Source: Legionella quinlivanii
GTDB lineage: Bacteria; Pseudomonadota; Gammaproteobacteria; Legionellales; Legionellaceae
Reading direction: 5' to 3'
Length of the DNA stretch: 64,000 nucleotides
Assembly (NCBI RefSeq): GCF_900461555.1
Contig: NZ_UGOX01000001.1
Location: 633,501 to 697,500, forward strand
In this document: positions 1 through 9,592 of the stretch, one piece after another
How positions within the stretch are numbered: the stretch's first letter is position 1
Layout: each line of letters opens with the position of its first letter
The notes under the pieces: generated by a model
Databases searched by the model: none
What the model saw: only the letters and a program-made list of their open reading frames with translations
Told to the model about the DNA's origin: nothing
Program-made: the position numbers and the translations under genes

Positions 1-112
1 ATCCTGCTTCATAAGCAGCGATGACACAATCCGCGGTCAACTCTTCTCCCTTCAGGATAAGACTTATTGCAAGTTCCAGGTTATTTTCTTTCAGTGCTTC
101 TACCAATGGCAT
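1..112 (-). CDS. Partial ankyrin-like protein, N-terminus only
   Basis: Reading leftward from an ATG at 112-110, the frame stays open to the window edge for 37 codons. The peptide begins MPLVEALKENNLELAISLIL and has the helix-turn-helix feel of one ankyrin repeat (an L-x-A-I-x-L-I-L stretch). Only the N-terminus is present, so neither length nor function can be judged. It may be the start of an ankyrin-type effector, as is common in Legionella, but that is inference from one repeat. Confidence 0.5.
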   Translation of the reverse strand, partial: MPLVEALKENNLELAISLILKGEELTADCVIAAYEAG

Positions 113-277
113 ATTTACAAACCTGTTTTAAAAATAGACATTATACAGGATAAGATGTCTTTTTGTAAATATTTTAATCATCAAGAGCTCTCCGAAATTC
201 ATTCATGGGCATAATCATGCTCAAGACATAGGTCGGGCGCTTTCACCCATAGCCGTCAGGCTAAGAAGTCATATTAT

Positions 278-324
278 CCCCTCTCCACCGCGCGTAGCGT
301 GGGGGAGAGAGTAGGGAGAGGGGG
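278..324. repeat. Dispersed hairpin repeat
   Basis: CCCCTCTCC at 278-286 pairs with GGAGAGGGG at 316-324, with further GC-rich sequence in the loop. It lies between the partial gene at the left edge and the stop of the LRR gene. It resembles the small dispersed palindromes between Legionella genes. It could also end transcription of the leftward LRR gene, but no T-tract is evident. Nothing else is seen in 113-361. Confidence 0.4.
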
Positions 325-361
325 TTAAAAAATTTATCACGTCAGTGATTCCATTTATTAT

Positions 362-2557
362 TTAAAAACACTGGGATACATGGCGGGATAGAGTATGCTC
401 CTCAATGTGAACCTCATTGAAGGCTGTTTTATTCACATTAGTTAATAAGCTTGCAACGATTTTATGCATAGTGAATGTTTGATTGGAGTAGTCCTGAGAT
501 CGGAAAAAATGCCTTTCTTTTTTTATGAGGTGATCGGGGGAGTTTAAAAGCAGCATTGCTAACTCTTTTCTTAGTTCAGGACTTAAGTTATCAACAATTT
601 TATTAAGTTCATTATAATAAGCCATTTTTCTTTTTTTCAGATCTGAAATGAAGGCGATCTCCTGAAGCAGATGTTCATTGATCTGTTCAGCCGTTTTAAA
701 GTTTAACTGCGAATTAGCAGAACGGCAGATTTCCAATACTTTGCGCCGTAAATTGTCCTGCTCGCCCCCTTCGTCAAGCGCTAGAGTGTGCAGGGTTGTT
801 AAAACTTCTGGTAGGTTGTGAGGCCACTCATTATCCTGTTCAAGCTGGAAATAATGACTCAGGCTTTCGGCTAGTATATTTGGATTTAGCGATGGGTCGA
901 GCAGACAAAGCTCAATCAATTCCTGGTGACTGAAATTAGAGACCTCCGGGGCGTTTTGATCCTGTGAGCTTGCTCTCAGTTTGTGATTATACGCGGCAAT
1001 CATTTGATTTAAAAACGATTGGTAATACGGCAATGACGATTGAGTCAGGGTTAATTGCCGAAACGCAGTCACAATTGCAGCGAAGTCCTGATAAAGGCCA
1101 TGCTGAAGCCTGAAATTAAACCATTGGGCGCGTAAGCTATGAAGTTGCTTGCTTTCGAGGCAAAGTGCTTCAAGCTCACTTAGATTCTTGTTCATTAAAT
1201 CCGCCAGAAGACGAAGCTTCTCTGACAGCGAATTAAGACTTGCTCCGCTATCTATCCCTCCGCCTAGAAATTCTTCAACTTCTTTTGTTGTGGCGGTCAG
1301 GGCCTGTTGCCCCTCATCAAAGAGCGCTTTAATTTTTTTGTTTCTTGCCAATGCCGTATCAATACGTTGAAGTACAGGCCCCCGGAGATCATTACCAACA
1401 AGGCTAAGGGATATTAACGTGGTATTCGTTTCGAGTGCTTCTGCCAGGCTTTGCGCACCGGCAGTACCGATTCTATTCTGGCCAAGATCTAGTGAGCTAA
1501 GACTGATATTGGTTTTGAGTACTTCAGCGAGACTTTGCGCTCCGGCATCATCAATTTCATTTTGATAAAGATCGACTGAGGTTAGAGTGGTATTAGTCTT
1601 AAGTGCTTCAACAAGGCTTCGCAGCCCATTTGAGCTAATTTGATTATTCCTTAGTTCAAGGGAAGTCAGAGCTTTATTGATTTTAAGGGCTTTAGCAAGC
1701 GGTTGTGTTCCTGCATCCCCGATTGAATTATTATTAAGGTAAATGGAAGTGAGGCTGGTATTAGTCTCAAGTGCTTCCCCCAAGTGCCTGGCACCCGCAG
1801 CGCCAATTCGATTAGCACCTAGCTCAATACTGGTCAGACCTGTATTGTTTTTTAATCCATTCGCTAAATACTGTGCACCCTCAACACCAATCTGATTACC
1901 GTAAAGGCTTATGGAGGTCAGGACTTTATTGATTCGGAGTGCTTCAGCCAGCGACCGGATGCCTTCAACGCCAATGTGATTATTGTCAAGAACAGCGGAA
2001 GTTAATGTGGTATTGGTTTCAAGCATTTTAGCGAAGATTTGCGCGCCTGCATTCAAAATTGAATTATCATCAAGGTTAATAAAGGTCAGGCCAGTATTTA
2101 TCTTAAGTGCTTCCGCCAAGTAGTGTACACCTTGAAATCCAAGTCGATTTTCTCGAAGGTTAAGGGACTTCAGGGTGTTATTGATTAGCAGTGCTTGCCC
2201 CAGACGCTGTGCACCTGCAGCGCAAATGACGTTACAAAAGAAGTTAATGGCCGTCAGACTATGATTGGTTTCGAGCATCTCAGCGAAACTTTGCGCGCCT
2301 CTATCAGAGATTATGTTACCGCCAAGATTAATAGAGGTCAGACTAGTATTGGTTTGCAGTACCCTGGCCAGACTCTGGGCGCCGTCATCGCCAATGTTAT
2401 TAATGGAAAGATCAATATAGGTCAGACTGGTATTAGACTGAAGTGCTTGGGCGAGATTTTGCGCATCCTCATCATTTACTGTGTAACCATTCACCTCCAT
2501 TGAGGTCAGGGTGGTGTCATTCCGAGCAATTTGGTCTAGTAGCTCTTGATCAATCAT
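362..2557 (-). CDS. Leucine-rich-repeat protein, candidate effector
   Basis: 731 residues. Roughly residues 13-405 are about 14 consecutive repeats of 28 residues with the pattern NTSLTSIxLxxNxIGDxGAQSLAEAL. This is the ribonuclease-inhibitor/NLR class of LRR, built from alternating strand and helix. The last ~320 residues are a different, mainly helical region without a family I recognise. There is no signal peptide or membrane segment. Such LRR proteins in Legionella are often Dot/Icm substrates acting in the host cell, so an effector role is inferred, not shown. The ATG at 2557 gives MIDQELL and fits the first repeat. No strong ribosome binding site is visible upstream. Confidence 0.75.
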   Translation of the reverse strand: MIDQELLDQIARNDTTLTSMEVNGYTVNDEDAQNLAQALQSNTSLTYIDLSINNIGDDGAQSLARVLQTNTSLTSINLGGNIISDRGAQSFAEMLETNHSLTAINFFCNVICAAGAQRLGQALLINNTLKSLNLRENRLGFQGVHYLAEALKINTGLTFINLDDNSILNAGAQIFAKMLETNTTLTSAVLDNNHIGVEGIRSLAEALRINKVLTSISLYGNQIGVEGAQYLANGLKNNTGLTSIELGANRIGAAGARHLGEALETNTSLTSIYLNNNSIGDAGTQPLAKALKINKALTSLELRNNQISSNGLRSLVEALKTNTTLTSVDLYQNEIDDAGAQSLAEVLKTNISLSSLDLGQNRIGTAGAQSLAEALETNTTLISLSLVGNDLRGPVLQRIDTALARNKKIKALFDEGQQALTATTKEVEEFLGGGIDSGASLNSLSEKLRLLADLMNKNLSELEALCLESKQLHSLRAQWFNFRLQHGLYQDFAAIVTAFRQLTLTQSSLPYYQSFLNQMIAAYNHKLRASSQDQNAPEVSNFSHQELIELCLLDPSLNPNILAESLSHYFQLEQDNEWPHNLPEVLTTLHTLALDEGGEQDNLRRKVLEICRSANSQLNFKTAEQINEHLLQEIAFISDLKKRKMAYYNELNKIVDNLSPELRKELAMLLLNSPDHLIKKERHFFRSQDYSNQTFTMHKIVASLLTNVNKTAFNEVHIEEHTLSRHVSQCF

Positions 2558-2768
2558 AGGGTTGAATCCAACGCTGATATGTAAGGCAAAAATTGATATA
2601 AATAGGACAATAGTTTAACACTCAGGTCGAATTAAATCAATTTGCGATACCCATACCTCTAACTCCCATATAAAAGTCAGGGACAGTGTCCGAACTTCGA
2701 CCTAATCACAAAATGTATTAAATGATAAAATTTAATCCAATTTGTGAGGCCTATGTTAGGAGTTTTTA

Positions 2769-4298
2769 ATGAAGAAGATTAAATTAACAGGAAAGGAGAT
2801 CATTTTATCAAACCATGATGATATTTTAGCTGTTTCTACACAAGAGGATGAACACTCTCAGAAAGACAAACTGTTGATTAAAATTGAAGCCGGAATATCA
2901 GTTCTTCCAATTAAGGAAAAGTTATTGGATTATCAAAAAAATGCCGAGGAATTTAGACAAATTCATACGGTTTTATTTCAAGACTCAGATTTTACTGAAC
3001 TACAACATAGCACAGATGAAATAAATAATTTATTGGAAATAATAAAGAAATTACCTGAGCAAACTAAAACAATCAGTTTTTGTTTTTCAAATTTGGGAAA
3101 TTTGGGATTTGAGAATGTGTATCGTATTGCAGAGGCTATCGCACAAACACTAGGAGAAAGCATAAAAGAACTGGATCTGAGGGCTTGTGGTTTTAATTTT
3201 CTGGGTAAATTGAAACGGAAAGAAATTAAGGATTTGTTTCCGGAGGGTGTTGTAAAACTTACGAAATGGCAACTGGTTGATGAAAGTAATAGCCCTGATG
3301 ATGAAAATGAAAATGAACGGCATTTCCATAGAATTTATCAGTATGACCATAAGGAGATAATGCTTGGAAAAACTATAATTTCTCAAACAACAAAAGCTCC
3401 CTCTTTAATGGTAAGTTATACAAGTTTTGGTTCTCATGAAGGCAGTTTAATTATACATCCTCGGCATAAGATGACTCCTCAAGAGCTGGAACAGAAACTC
3501 GGTTACAGAGTTTATCACTCAATGCCGTCCTTCCCGGAGCCCCGTTGGGAGGTTACACTTGATACGGAAAATGAGAGTAATTTAGATTATTTTATTCATA
3601 TACTCGATGATAATGAAGCACTGGAAGAGTTAAAAAAAGAAATCTATGATTTCCTGGAACTCAAACCCTCACCTGACGAAGTGCTAAGTTTATTTGAAAG
3701 TGATAAAACAGAAGAGGCAATTGAACAATTAAAGAGGGTCGAAAGTAAGGGATGCTATATTTTTGTTTGGGAAATTGCTGATTATTTTTTTAATCAGCTC
3801 ATAACTTTGGGAAGTGAAACAAAGCTGTCTCTCGATACGCTTTATGAAATGTATGGGGTTATCACTATGGAGAACCCCTATTATCAAGAAGCTCAAATGA
3901 GAAAACTGGAAATATTAGACACGCAAGGCAATAGTCGTGAACTTAGTGAGGAGCGATTTACAGTCGCTCTCGGTTATAAGCCACAACCCGTGGTTGACCA
4001 GAGGAGGGTCGATATGCTTTTTCATGAATTGTCAGGTAAAAGCGGAGCTCCGAATATTACCAACCTTCCTTCCGCTTCAGCGTTAATTGACTTCGCTAAA
4101 GAAATGTCTCAGTTAAGGCAGGAGTGTGCTGAATTGCGTGCTTATAAAGAGGAAAATGAAGGAGCTAAGCGCAGAGCTGAAGAAATAGAGGCATTAAGGG
4201 AGACAGGCGTAAGCTCTGCAGGCATTTTTGGCCAGCCATCAAGAAAAAAAATAAAAATGACTGAAGCCAATCCAGTGGTATCCCCTGGCTCCCCCTAG
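2769..4298 (+). CDS. Hypothetical protein with C-terminal coiled coil
   Basis: 509 residues. The start is supported by TAGGAG about 7 nt upstream of the ATG. The N-terminal third contains one LRR-like segment (residues ~115-140, ending KELDLRACGF), suggesting distant relation to LRR proteins. Residues ~440-480 are a charged coiled coil (LRQECAELRAYKEENEGAKR), followed by a basic run PSRKKIKM near the C-terminus that looks like a nuclear localisation signal. I do not recognise the family. No signal peptide or membrane helix is present. Position among eukaryote-like genes makes it a candidate secreted effector, but this rests on context only. Confidence 0.6.
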   Translation: MKKIKLTGKEIILSNHDDILAVSTQEDEHSQKDKLLIKIEAGISVLPIKEKLLDYQKNAEEFRQIHTVLFQDSDFTELQHSTDEINNLLEIIKKLPEQTKTISFCFSNLGNLGFENVYRIAEAIAQTLGESIKELDLRACGFNFLGKLKRKEIKDLFPEGVVKLTKWQLVDESNSPDDENENERHFHRIYQYDHKEIMLGKTIISQTTKAPSLMVSYTSFGSHEGSLIIHPRHKMTPQELEQKLGYRVYHSMPSFPEPRWEVTLDTENESNLDYFIHILDDNEALEELKKEIYDFLELKPSPDEVLSLFESDKTEEAIEQLKRVESKGCYIFVWEIADYFFNQLITLGSETKLSLDTLYEMYGVITMENPYYQEAQMRKLEILDTQGNSRELSEERFTVALGYKPQPVVDQRRVDMLFHELSGKSGAPNITNLPSASALIDFAKEMSQLRQECAELRAYKEENEGAKRRAEEIEALRETGVSSAGIFGQPSRKKIKMTEANPVVSPGSP

Positions 4299-4421
4299 GG
4301 CACGGCTATTGAGTTAAGGAATTCTGCAATAAAATGCAGTCTCGGCCCTTGGCCCACGCAAAGGGGTTGGGCCTCTCAGAACAAAGGTTGCCGGCAATGC
4401 TTTTATCAGCCCATAGTGATG

Positions 4422-6041
4422 TCAATGATTTTTTCTGGGTACTTCATCACTTTTTGATAGCTCATTGTCTTGCTCATTTTGTTTTGCTTCTCCTGGACGC
4501 TTATCAGCAGGATAAAAGCCGGGATAATTTGCAGCACTTCGCAGCATCCCATTTTTTATACCCACAAATTTTGCAAATCTAAGCAAAGATTCGGGACTAA
4601 AATCCTTTGCCTCTTTTGGATTGGTGATATCGGGAAAATTATCAATTGCAATTTCAAAATCATTGAGCAGTTTTTCAAGCGCATTTTGTCCAGAGATGAT
4701 GGAATACACTTTAAGTTCCAGCAATTGTTCCAGCTGGGGCTTTAAATAACTAAAAGCCTGATGATAACGATGAATTGACTTTTCATCATTCTGCATATTC
4801 CCAATCAATAAAATAAACTCGTCATTTGCTTGCTCGTTAAGCAACTCATCGGCAGTATTGAGAATTTCATTGAGCAAAAGCTGCTTTATTTTTAAAATAA
4901 TCGATACATTATCCACGTATATGAAATTAATAAGTGGGGATAAACCTTGTAATCGCTCACAGAATTTATTGGCTGTGCCGCCAAAACAAATTTCTTTATC
5001 TTCCGCTGATAAATTATCAATGCCCCTCTCATCCAGATTATAGCCTCGCTGAATTTCATAAAGCGCTGATACAAAAGCAGTCCAATAATCAAGCTGATCA
5101 TCCTGGGAGATGTTATGAAAAATCAGGCGTATAAATTGCTCGATACTAGTCACCTGAAGCTTTTCGGCCTCCTGTGCCATTAGGGGCAACAGTGGCAATA
5201 TTGCCGCTTCCTTACCTAGTTCTGTTTCTTTAACCAAGCGTAAAGCGACTGCCTTCTTTTCAGGATCTAAAACAATTTCTGCGGGCAGCGAACGTAACCG
5301 TCTCAAACAATCAACCGCTGCACGTTTTTGTTCAACATCCAGCGTTTCGGCAGGGCAATTTTCAAGCAGACTAATGATTTCCTCTATACTTTTCAGGGGA
5401 ACAGGATTTTGTCTATGGCTTAAATCCAGTAACCAGACCGTTAAGTCTGTTGTTGCATGAACGCTGGCTGTATGAGTGCTCTGGGCTCGATTTAATTGAA
5501 CAGGTTCTTCTTCATCCAGATAGAGCAGATTCTGATTGACATAATCACGGATTGCATTTTGTTTTTCTTCGATAGTTCCATTCCTGCGGCAAATCGCGAT
5601 CAAAGAATCGACATTGTCCTGAGTCATCTCCCCTAATGGGATTGCACTCCAGACCCCTAACATGGGCCTTGAAAATAAAATCTGATCAAATGGTTTTAAC
5701 AGTTCAAAATTAGCCTTCAGTAAGCCTGATGATTTTAATTGAGCCAGCCCCTGACCCATACTGTTAGGCTGTTCAAAATGGGTAAGCCTGAATAGGGACT
5801 CTTCATTCAACAATTCCTCCTCATGCAAGGCCGAGACTATGTAGGCTAATGTGCTCGCGAGATGATAATTAATGATTCTTTCAAAATAAATTGGCCCATT
5901 TTCAGTACCCAAGAGATCGTCGATATAGCTTATTATGATGTCTAAATTCTCTAAATCTGGATGATGTTTAAGTATTTCTAAATGCTTATTTATCAAATTA
6001 CCAAACTGATGGTTACGTTCAATGAATTCATTTAATAGCAT
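4422..6041 (-). CDS. Hypothetical large soluble protein
   Basis: 539 residues starting MLLNEFIERN, convergent with the upstream gene and divergent from the kinase-like gene to its right. The sequence is almost entirely predicted helix, rich in L, E and D, with no signal peptide or membrane segment. The final ~30 residues are strongly hydrophilic (ADKRPGEAKQNEQDNELSKS), the kind of Glu-rich tail often seen in Dot/Icm substrates. I do not recognise a domain. Effector status is inference from tail composition and neighbours. Confidence 0.6.
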   Translation of the reverse strand: MLLNEFIERNHQFGNLINKHLEILKHHPDLENLDIIISYIDDLLGTENGPIYFERIINYHLASTLAYIVSALHEEELLNEESLFRLTHFEQPNSMGQGLAQLKSSGLLKANFELLKPFDQILFSRPMLGVWSAIPLGEMTQDNVDSLIAICRRNGTIEEKQNAIRDYVNQNLLYLDEEEPVQLNRAQSTHTASVHATTDLTVWLLDLSHRQNPVPLKSIEEIISLLENCPAETLDVEQKRAAVDCLRRLRSLPAEIVLDPEKKAVALRLVKETELGKEAAILPLLPLMAQEAEKLQVTSIEQFIRLIFHNISQDDQLDYWTAFVSALYEIQRGYNLDERGIDNLSAEDKEICFGGTANKFCERLQGLSPLINFIYVDNVSIILKIKQLLLNEILNTADELLNEQANDEFILLIGNMQNDEKSIHRYHQAFSYLKPQLEQLLELKVYSIISGQNALEKLLNDFEIAIDNFPDITNPKEAKDFSPESLLRFAKFVGIKNGMLRSAANYPGFYPADKRPGEAKQNEQDNELSKSDEVPRKNH

Positions 6042-6175
6042 GATGATTATTTTCTGTAATTCAGGATATATACAGTATAGCCATTTAGCTGGATTTCTTA
6101 GGTGAACAGATGCTGATTGAATCGATGGCAGTCAATGGTCTAGAATTAAGCAAAGTGGATAATTGAGATAATGAC

Positions 6176-7345
6176 ATGCCCTGGAAGAAACTAGGTGAGG
6201 GTGCTTTCAACACAGCTTATGTCAATGATGAGGAAACTCTGGTATTCAAAAAGCCACTAAGTGTAGGTGATGCCACCGATACACCGGAACGTGCTGTGAG
6301 TATATGGAATGAGATAAACTCCCATATTAAGCCAGCCGCTGAAATCCATAAGCTAGAATCCCTTGGCAGAGGTTGGACCTGCCCCTACATCAAGGGTCGA
6401 GAGGCTACGGATAGGGAAATCAGCACTGCTGTTGTTGATATTTTCAATCGTACAGGGCGTATTATCATTGATGCTGCCCCCTTTAACTTTATAACTACTG
6501 CCCAGGGACAAACCGTTTGCATAGATGTGGGCATGGCTTTGCTGCTGGAAAAAGAAGAGGAAGACAAAATTAGCAGCAAAGGAAAGCGCAGAAACAGCAT
6601 AATTAGCAGCGAAACATGGGAGCAACAAAAAGTTCGTTTCAATCGCTGGCTCACTGGATTGAGAATAAAAATTCCAGAAAGTATGGATACTGTTAAGGCT
6701 TTACTGTTCATCAAGGAAAAGAGGCCGGATATATTTGATGCCAGCTTTTTAAAAGCTAACCCCACTGTGGCGAAAATTCTAGCGGATGGCTATAACAGTG
6801 AAGGCGGATTTCGACTCATTTGGGGAATAAACTCAGAATTAAGTTTGGCAGAAGAATTTGTTAACCATGCGTTCTCAAGCCAAAGTCGCTCTCAAAAACC
6901 TTTGCCAAGTATTTCTTTCTGGACAAAAGATAAATTGGCAGAGGCTGTTGTGAAAGGGGAAAAAATATTACTGAATGAAAGAGAGCTTAGCCTTGATAAT
7001 CTTAAAGAAAGCTGTATCAGAGAGCTGACACGTTATATAAATTCAAGAGGATCTTTAGTGCAGGGTAAGTTTTCTGAATCCCTGACTACCCGCTATTTTC
7101 GAGATAGTGCATTAACCGCAACCAAAGTGGAGTATGCCAAACTGCTTATAGATAAGATTGGCGATGCAACGTCAATTGATGAGATTAAGGCGCTTATAGA
7201 TAAGCAGAAGGACAATGCGATCTTAAAAAAATCAGATCATACTAGCCATTTGATTGTCTATCTCAGCCACTGCTCAGCCATGTGTGATGTGGTAAAGAGA
7301 GAGGCTCCGAAGCTTCAGCAAGAAAAAGGACAGAATGGACCTTAG
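6176..7345 (+). CDS. Kinase-like protein, candidate effector
   Basis: 389 residues. The first ~120 residues carry a compact kinase-like pattern: glycine-rich loop LGEGAFNTAYV (residues 6-16), a lysine in VFKKP (K25/K26), an acidic residue in WNEIN (E46), a catalytic-loop-like D99-AAPF-N104, and I-D117-V-G in the place of DFG. The lobe is much shorter than a classical protein kinase (~260 residues), with a long helical C-terminal part of unknown function. Legionella has several divergent kinase-fold effectors, and this would fit that group. Substrate is unknown. It may phosphorylate a protein or small molecule, or be a pseudokinase. It is followed after ~70 bp by another unknown gene on the same strand. 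Confidence 0.6.
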   Translation: MPWKKLGEGAFNTAYVNDEETLVFKKPLSVGDATDTPERAVSIWNEINSHIKPAAEIHKLESLGRGWTCPYIKGREATDREISTAVVDIFNRTGRIIIDAAPFNFITTAQGQTVCIDVGMALLLEKEEEDKISSKGKRRNSIISSETWEQQKVRFNRWLTGLRIKIPESMDTVKALLFIKEKRPDIFDASFLKANPTVAKILADGYNSEGGFRLIWGINSELSLAEEFVNHAFSSQSRSQKPLPSISFWTKDKLAEAVVKGEKILLNERELSLDNLKESCIRELTRYINSRGSLVQGKFSESLTTRYFRDSALTATKVEYAKLLIDKIGDATSIDEIKALIDKQKDNAILKKSDHTSHLIVYLSHCSAMCDVVKREAPKLQQEKGQNGP

Positions 7346-7415
7346 AATTTATCAAGTAAATGACAGACAGGTTTTTGAAGCCAATCTGAAGTCTATACCC
7401 TGATGGGAAATATTA

Positions 7416-8375
7416 ATGAAAAGTAAAGATAAAGATAAAACCCCGGAGAAAATCGAAGAAACGAATAGAGAATTGTTTAAGTTTGCATCAGGTGTAGCAC
7501 AAGCTCAGCGATTCTTTCCCGAGGTACAACCCGCCTGGAAAGAGTTTTCTAAAAAAATAATCAGTGAATTTGCCGATAAGATTAATTCTTTATTTGCAGA
7601 AGATTTTAAAATTGATGAAGAGGTTAGAGCACCTGCAAGCGCTACTCAGTCTGTAATGGGTAGGGCCTATGTCTATTTATGCAATGCCAGACATTTATTC
7701 GCTAAAAATCAGTCGCAAATGCAACCTGAGAAATCTATCAAATATGGACGATTTGCTGAGCGTTATGTCACTGACTCTATTCTTTTTTTTAGACCAAAAT
7801 CCTGGGAGCTGCTTATTTACAATGCTTTTGCAAACTTCTTTGAAAACAGCCCTGAATCTGCAAAATCTCATTTGAATGAGCGTGATATACAACTAAAATT
7901 TGATGGAGAGGACGCTCTTCAGTTCGTATACACAGTACTGTTGATTGAAAACGCTGATCGTCCATATCAACTTGACAGTATTTTTCGAGTTCTGGTGATA
8001 CATCCTTCCTTCCCTGAAGAGGGTGAAGAAAGAGAAAAGCATTTTGAAAAACAATTTGCTAAAGCAGATTTGATATTTCAACAATGTATTAATTGGCAAC
8101 CAGAAGATGGGCACGAAGCGTTCTTAATTAACATAGCAAAGTTATGTCATTTTTTTGCTATATTTCAACCCATTTTAAGTGGTAATAGTGCCATTGTAGA
8201 GTGGATGATTCGTGGAATAGCCAAAAATAAAGGATTAGAACTAGGTCCATTTAATTGGGGTGAGCTAGGTTGGGACCTCAAAGCATTCGTTACTCCGAAT
8301 GTCGATGATTATGTGGAGTGGTTTGTTCAAAGTGCGCTCCCTGATTTTGCTCCTTCCAGTCCAAAACCAGGTTGA
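7416..8375 (+). CDS. Hypothetical protein
   Basis: 319 residues, beginning with a very lysine-rich stretch (MKSKDKDKTPEKIEETNREL), then a mostly helical body with many aromatic residues. The ATG is preceded by GGGAA about 6 nt upstream. It lies ~70 bp after the kinase-like gene on the same strand, so the two may be co-transcribed. I do not recognise a family, and no membrane segment or signal peptide is visible. It is probably a real gene because the frame is long and its codon use resembles the neighbours. Confidence 0.55.
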   Translation: MKSKDKDKTPEKIEETNRELFKFASGVAQAQRFFPEVQPAWKEFSKKIISEFADKINSLFAEDFKIDEEVRAPASATQSVMGRAYVYLCNARHLFAKNQSQMQPEKSIKYGRFAERYVTDSILFFRPKSWELLIYNAFANFFENSPESAKSHLNERDIQLKFDGEDALQFVYTVLLIENADRPYQLDSIFRVLVIHPSFPEEGEEREKHFEKQFAKADLIFQQCINWQPEDGHEAFLINIAKLCHFFAIFQPILSGNSAIVEWMIRGIAKNKGLELGPFNWGELGWDLKAFVTPNVDDYVEWFVQSALPDFAPSSPKPG

Positions 8376-9008
8376 AATTTACATATATAAACAGCTGTAA
8401 TCTGGTCATCAATGTTAACGGCTTCGACATTAATTGCGAGACTCGGTTTAGAGTGTTGGTCTTTGCTTTGCTCAGTCCAATAAGACATGCTTGTGATATC
8501 GCTAATCCCAGCATCCGATGATTGTTTTGCTGGTCACATTATTAATGATGTACGCTATCCTTTATTGCAAAGAAAAAGCTTGCCAGTCAATTGATGTCAT
8601 TGCTACAAAAGAGTTTCTGAAACTTTACTCAGGCTATGGATTCAACCATTTTAGAATAGATAACCTGGTATACGTATTACGGACATCACCGGGCATAAAC
8701 ATGATGGAACATTAGGAAATGAGTTATAGCGAAACAGCGCTTTTGTCAAAGCTCACAGAAATTGAAAAAGGAGTTGTTCTGCTTTGGAGCAATCTTTAGG
8801 CGCTCAAAATACGGACACGCAGGAGGAAGAGAATACTAATAGGCCGGGCCTTAACTGGTTTTAAAATTGAGATGTTAAGGCTCCCACTCCAATTGGCGTC
8901 TTAGCACAGATGTAATTAAAACAAATGGCCGAATTTATGGATCACTACTTGCAAGCATTAGCAAAAACTCAGGGCGAAAATCTCAAGCACTAACTAATAA
9001 GGAAAACC
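8376..9008. other. Degenerate intergenic stretch with gene remnants
   Basis: About 630 bp without a convincing gene. A short rightward frame at ~8580-8715 encodes CQSIDVIATKEFLKLYSGYG and ends at a stop. It resembles the C-terminal A-helix/FYxxxGF part of a GNAT acetyltransferase, which suggests a remnant. Another short frame just before 9000 reads MAEFMDHYLQALAKTQGENL and stops 11 nt before the cyanase RBS. Neither has a plausible full-length context, so I read this as decayed sequence. Confidence 0.35.
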
Positions 9009-9452
9009 ATGGACAGGGCAACAATAACGAAGTTGATTTTAGCTGCACGAGTACAAAAGAAGCTGCGTTGGTCGGAGGTAGCTAAAGCAGTTGGCGGCAG
9101 CAAAGAGTGGGTTACTGCAGGCTGCCTAGGGCAAATGACATTTAATGCTGCGCAAGCAGAAACAGTGGTCAAATTATTTGACTTACCAAAGGAAGCCTTG
9201 GCGATATTGCAAACAGTACCTCATCGTGGTTCTTTGCCAACAGCCGTTCCAACCGATCCGCTAATCTATCGTTTTTATGAATTAGTGAGTGTTTACGGCA
9301 CCACATTTAAAGAGCTAATTCAGGAAGAATTTGGCGATGGCATCATGAGCGCTATTGATTTTAAGATGGATTTGCAACGCGAATCTGATCCGGCAGGTGA
9401 TCGAGTTTCAATAAAGTTAAGCGGTAAATTCCTAAAATATAAGGAATATTAA
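9009..9452 (+). CDS. cynS: Cyanate hydratase (cyanase)
   Basis: 147 residues, close to the usual ~156. The enzyme converts cyanate and bicarbonate to ammonia and carbon dioxide (via carbamate) and forms a decamer in the cytoplasm. The N-terminal half is a helix-turn-helix-like bundle. The C-terminal half has the family core PTDPLIYRFYELVSVYGTTF followed by EEFGDGIMSAIDFKMDL. The catalytic triad of the family (Arg, Glu, Ser) corresponds to R88, E91 and S114 here. The start is supported by AAGGAAAA just upstream. No carbonic anhydrase or cyanate transporter (cynT, cynX) lies next to it, and decayed DNA precedes it, so it stands alone and may have been acquired. Confidence 0.93.
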   Translation: MDRATITKLILAARVQKKLRWSEVAKAVGGSKEWVTAGCLGQMTFNAAQAETVVKLFDLPKEALAILQTVPHRGSLPTAVPTDPLIYRFYELVSVYGTTFKELIQEEFGDGIMSAIDFKMDLQRESDPAGDRVSIKLSGKFLKYKEY

Positions 9453-9592
9453 TTCAGCAAAACCGGCTGAGTGAGATCGCCAAAATAAGGAGCCACCTAT
9501 TCAAAGATGCTGTTTTTCGTCGTCTTGATAGGACGTCGGCCAACGTCTTTAACATCTATACTCTTATTAGGCCAACTAAGAACAGAGCATTC

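Noticed and set aside
1400-2500. Regular 84-bp DNA repeats, CRISPR-like at first sight
   Set aside because: They encode the 28-residue LRR units of one long open frame. There are no spacers and no cas genes.
8518-8715. Small 65-residue gene
   Set aside because: Only the C-terminal part looks like GNAT. The N-terminal part is a poor hydrophobic run and no RBS is seen, so a remnant is more likely.
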